From assembly GCA_031254075.1 (NCBI GenBank), contig JAIRVD010000291.1, positions 1 to 9,582 of the forward strand: a stretch of 9,582 nt of DNA, in the 5' to 3' direction. The notes beneath the pieces were generated by a model. It ran no database searches. It was not told the origin of the DNA and saw nothing but the letters and a program-made list of their open reading frames with translations. This stretch comes from Clostridiales bacterium (GTDB lineage Bacteria > Bacillota > Clostridia > Lachnospirales > WQUN01). The stretch's first letter is position 1. Each line of letters begins with the position of its first letter. The translations under genes and the position numbers were made by a program. Of the stretch, positions 7,584 through 9,582 are shown piece after piece.

Positions 7584-8597
7584 ATGGAAAAAGTGACTTC
7601 TGAAAAAATTAAAGAGAAAGCCTTACGCGCCGGTTATTCAGCTTGCGGCATAATCCCCGCAAAACCATTTGAAGAATACCGTAAATCTTTGGACGAGCGC
7701 GTAAAGGCTTTTCCCGAATCGGCAGAGGACTATAAGCCCCTTTATAAATTAGTAAATCCGCCGGAGGGCGGTAAGTCTATCATCGTTGCGATACTGGGGC
7801 AATCAAAATATAAAGTGCCGGATTCTTTAGCAAATCATATCGGCAGACATTACCTTTTTGATAACAGAATAAAATATTCGGAAGATTATCGTTGCAACCA
7901 AGAATTTACTGCGTTCTTAATTATGAGCGGCATAAATTTATTGCCGGGCGGTTTGCCCGACCGATGGGCGGCGGCTAAGGCAGGTGTGGGAAAATTCGGG
8001 CGTAACAACTTCATTTATTCGGTTGAACACGGTTCAAACTTGGTAATACATACATGGACGGTGGATGCGGCTCTTGATTATGATACATCACCCCAAAATT
8101 TTATTGCTGATGAATGCTCTGAGGGTTGCATGGTTTGTGTTGATTCTTGCCCGACAAATGCAATGACTGACAGTATGATGATGAATAGAGGGCGTTGTGT
8201 GGCACAACTTTCATACCACCCGAAAGCCCCACACGATGCCGCCACAAGAGAACAAATGGGGTCGTGGCTTTATGGTTGCGAGGTCTGCCAAAAAGTCTGT
8301 CCGATGAACAATAAATTCTCCGGCGAAATAGATTTTCCGCTGTTAACTGAATACGAAAAATATTTACAACCGGAAAGCATATTGGAAATGGACGAAAAAA
8401 CATATTATACGATTGTTCAACCTCGATTTTGGTATATCAAGCCAGAAGATATATGGCTTTGGAAATGCAATGCCTTACGGATTATGGTAAATGGCGGAGA
8501 TTCAAAATACCATAGCCTGATAAAAAAATACTGTGACCATGATGACCCGCGAATTAAGGAAGTGGCTCTTTGGGGTTGCGAAGAATTAAGGCTGTAG
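7584..8597 (+). CDS. QueG-like iron-sulfur protein (epoxyqueuosine reductase paralogue) with two 4Fe-4S clusters
   Basis: Residues are counted from the upstream ATG at 7575 (340 residues). DRWAAAKAGVGKFGRNNF (129-146) matches the A..AG.G..GKN segment of QueG. A double ferredoxin motif follows: C181, C185, C188 and C192-P, then C208 and GCEVCQKVCP (C235, C238, C242). The C-terminus (297-338) looks like HEAT-repeat helices, as in QueG. QueG proper is a cobalamin-dependent enzyme that reduces epoxyqueuosine in tRNA. Two features set this copy apart: C181-x3-C185 instead of C-x2-C, and no recognisable VDTAP-like stretch carrying the catalytic Asp. A paralogue with another reductive role is therefore plausible. 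The start at 7584 is preferred because AAAGGA is ten bases away; the ATG at 7575 has only one base of spacing. It is transcribed away from the broken gene on its left. Confidence 0.8.
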   Translation: MEKVTSEKIKEKALRAGYSACGIIPAKPFEEYRKSLDERVKAFPESAEDYKPLYKLVNPPEGGKSIIVAILGQSKYKVPDSLANHIGRHYLFDNRIKYSEDYRCNQEFTAFLIMSGINLLPGGLPDRWAAAKAGVGKFGRNNFIYSVEHGSNLVIHTWTVDAALDYDTSPQNFIADECSEGCMVCVDSCPTNAMTDSMMMNRGRCVAQLSYHPKAPHDAATREQMGSWLYGCEVCQKVCPMNNKFSGEIDFPLLTEYEKYLQPESILEMDEKTYYTIVQPRFWYIKPEDIWLWKCNALRIMVNGGDSKYHSLIKKYCDHDDPRIKEVALWGCEELRL

Positions 8598-8603
8598 AAT
8601 TGC

Positions 8604-8750
8604 TCAGTTTGGCGCGGTTGTCGAGATGTGTATCAATACTCGTCCGGCAACATACTTTACCAACGGGGCATATTGAATTATCAGCTTCTCCCGTATTTCA
8701 ATACTTTTGGTTTTACTGTACTCTTGCCACAATATTTCTGCGTTTTCCAT
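8604..8750 (-). pseudogene. 5' fragment of a sigma-28 (FliA/WhiG) sigma-factor gene
   Basis: From ATG 8750 the minus strand encodes 48 residues ending at TGA 8606-8604. Residues 8-39 read LWQEYSKTK, EIREKLI and QYAPLVKYVAGRV, which is the start of conserved region 2 in FliA/WhiG sigma factors. The expected continuation (xI.MP..VE.DDL.S.G) is missing. After VAGRV the text becomes LIHISTTAPN and stops, and the next bases belong to the 3' end of the QueG-like gene. Intact family members are about 235-260 residues, so over 80 percent of the gene is gone. It starts 34 bases after the RND gene stop, on the same strand, with a TATAAT (8772-8767) 16 bases upstream of the ATG. Sigma-28 factors direct flagellar and late motility genes; this remnant keeps no DNA-binding region and cannot function. 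Confidence 0.75.
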
Positions 8751-8784
8751 GCTCTCGACCACCCCATTATAGCCCCTTTCATTA

Positions 8785-9582
8785 TCATGCCTTTGTTTTT
8801 TGTGTTCTGGCGGCTATTTGTTTCTCACGTTTTTCCTCTCTCTTTATTTTTTTCTCGGCTCGTTTTTCCGGGTTTCCGTCAATCATAAGATAAAATGTCG
8901 GCAAAAGAATCAGAGCAAGCATAGTTGAAGCCATTAGCCCACCGATTACCGTAATACCCAACCCCTGCATCATTTCCGCACCGCTTCCAATCCCTAATGC
9001 CAAAGGCAACATAGCTAAAACCGTAGTCATCGTTATCATAAGAATCGGGCGTAATCGGGTCTTTCCTGTGTGAATTAACGCTTCATATAAACTCATTTCT
9101 TCTCGGTATTTATTTGTTGTGTCAACAAACAATATGCCATTGTTTACCACAAGTCCTATTAAGATTAAGAAACCGAGCATTGATACCATGTTTACCGTTG
9201 TTCCTGTTATAAACATAAGGAAAAATGCACCAATCCCGGCAAACGGAATACACGTCATAACCATTAACGAATGTCGTATAGATTCAAACTGTATTACCAT
9301 TACCATGAAAACAAGTAAGATTGCCGTAAGAACCGCTATTCCCAAAGAAGATAATTCTTCTGACACCATTTCTGCTTGTGCCGCTTGCCCCAACGAAACG
9401 CCAACGGGGAAGTTAATTTCTCTCACGCCGGATATGATGTCTCTTTGTGCCGTAAATCGTTCAGCTTCTGTTGGCACAGCGGAAACAGTCACCGTGTACC
9501 GCCCATTTTGACGTGATATTGTTTGCGGTGTATCTGTAAATTCAACGGATGCAACCTCTGCAAGCGGAATTAACGCTCCCGT
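8785..9582 (-). CDS. HAE1-type RND efflux transporter, C-terminal part (5' end outside window)
   Basis: 265 residues are visible, in frame to the window edge and ending at TGA 8787-8785; full-length members have about 1,000-1,050. The first 70 or so residues are the end of the second periplasmic porter region. Five hydrophobic helices follow, corresponding to TM8-TM12: LGIAVLTAILLVFMVMVI, SLMVMTCIPFAGIGAFFLM, VSMLGFLILIGLVVNNGIL, PILMITMTTVLAMLPLAL and GLMASTMLALILLPTFYL. The VVNNGILFVD and TRLRPILMT-like segments (here TRLRPILMIT) are typical of the AcrB/MdtB class. These pumps sit in the inner membrane as trimers and use the proton gradient to export drugs, bile salts or lipids through an adaptor and an outer-membrane channel. 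The tail after TM12 is about 30 residues and very rich in Lys, Arg and Glu (EKRAEKKIKREEKREK), likely cytoplasmic. The substrate is unknown. Confidence 0.92.
   Translation of the reverse strand, partial: TGALIPLAEVASVEFTDTPQTISRQNGRYTVTVSAVPTEAERFTAQRDIISGVREINFPVGVSLGQAAQAEMVSEELSSLGIAVLTAILLVFMVMVIQFESIRHSLMVMTCIPFAGIGAFFLMFITGTTVNMVSMLGFLILIGLVVNNGILFVDTTNKYREEMSLYEALIHTGKTRLRPILMITMTTVLAMLPLALGIGSGAEMMQGLGITVIGGLMASTMLALILLPTFYLMIDGNPEKRAEKKIKREEKREKQIAARTQKTKA

Noticed and set aside
8570..8893. Plus-strand frames of 86-107 codons between the QueG-like and RND genes
   Set aside because: They are read from the opposite strand of the sigma-28 fragment and the RND tail; Phe-rich shadow translations with no motif.
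1..9582. CRISPR arrays, tRNA or rRNA genes, complete insertion sequences, attachment sites
   Set aside because: No regularly spaced repeats, cloverleaf-like sequence, transposase frame or flanking repeats were seen by eye; a tRNAscan or ISfinder run could still find weak cases.

Overview
The window reads as chromosomal DNA of an anaerobic, fermentative bacterium. The evidence is a full-length bifunctional AdhE next to an NADP-type glutamate dehydrogenase. The HAE1-type RND pump at the right edge argues for a Gram-negative (diderm) envelope, and a fragment of a sigma-28 (FliA/WhiG) gene argues for a motile ancestry. A spirochaete-like or related diderm anaerobe fits all three, but nothing here fixes the taxon; this is inference.

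Layout from left to right. (1) 1-1555, minus strand: an HD plus RelA/SpoT alarmone enzyme. Both catalytic sites look intact, but a helical, TPR-like tail follows the synthetase where TGS and ACT domains would normally be. Its 3' end lies outside the window. (2) 1556-1902: no convincing protein gene. The stretch holds a promoter for the HD-RelA gene, a minus-strand terminator preceded by two further perfect hairpins (a candidate small RNA), and a 19-bp bidirectional terminator. (3) 1903-6705, minus strand: gdhA, adhE and an APH-family small-molecule kinase in tandem with short gaps, probably one metabolic operon. It has a promoter and an operator-like dyad upstream of gdhA and the bidirectional terminator after the kinase. 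(4) 6842-7476, minus strand: a gene broken by a single frameshift; its family is not securely recognised. (5) 7584-8597, plus strand: a QueG-like (epoxyqueuosine reductase-like) protein with two 4Fe-4S clusters. (6) 8604-8750, minus strand: the first 40 or so codons of a FliA/WhiG sigma factor, cut off just before the 3' end of the QueG-like gene. (7) 8785-9582, minus strand: the C-terminal part of an RND efflux transporter, whose 5' part is outside the window.

Glutamate dehydrogenase ties ammonia assimilation to NADPH. AdhE reoxidises NADH by reducing acetyl-CoA to ethanol. The pair fits nitrogen and redox balancing in a fermenter. From about 6.8 kb rightwards the window looks like a scarred accessory region, with one frameshifted gene and one truncated gene. 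No tRNA, rRNA, CRISPR array or complete insertion sequence was seen. The least explained items are the hairpin cluster at 1626-1746, the modified RSH-type protein, and the cut sigma-28 gene.
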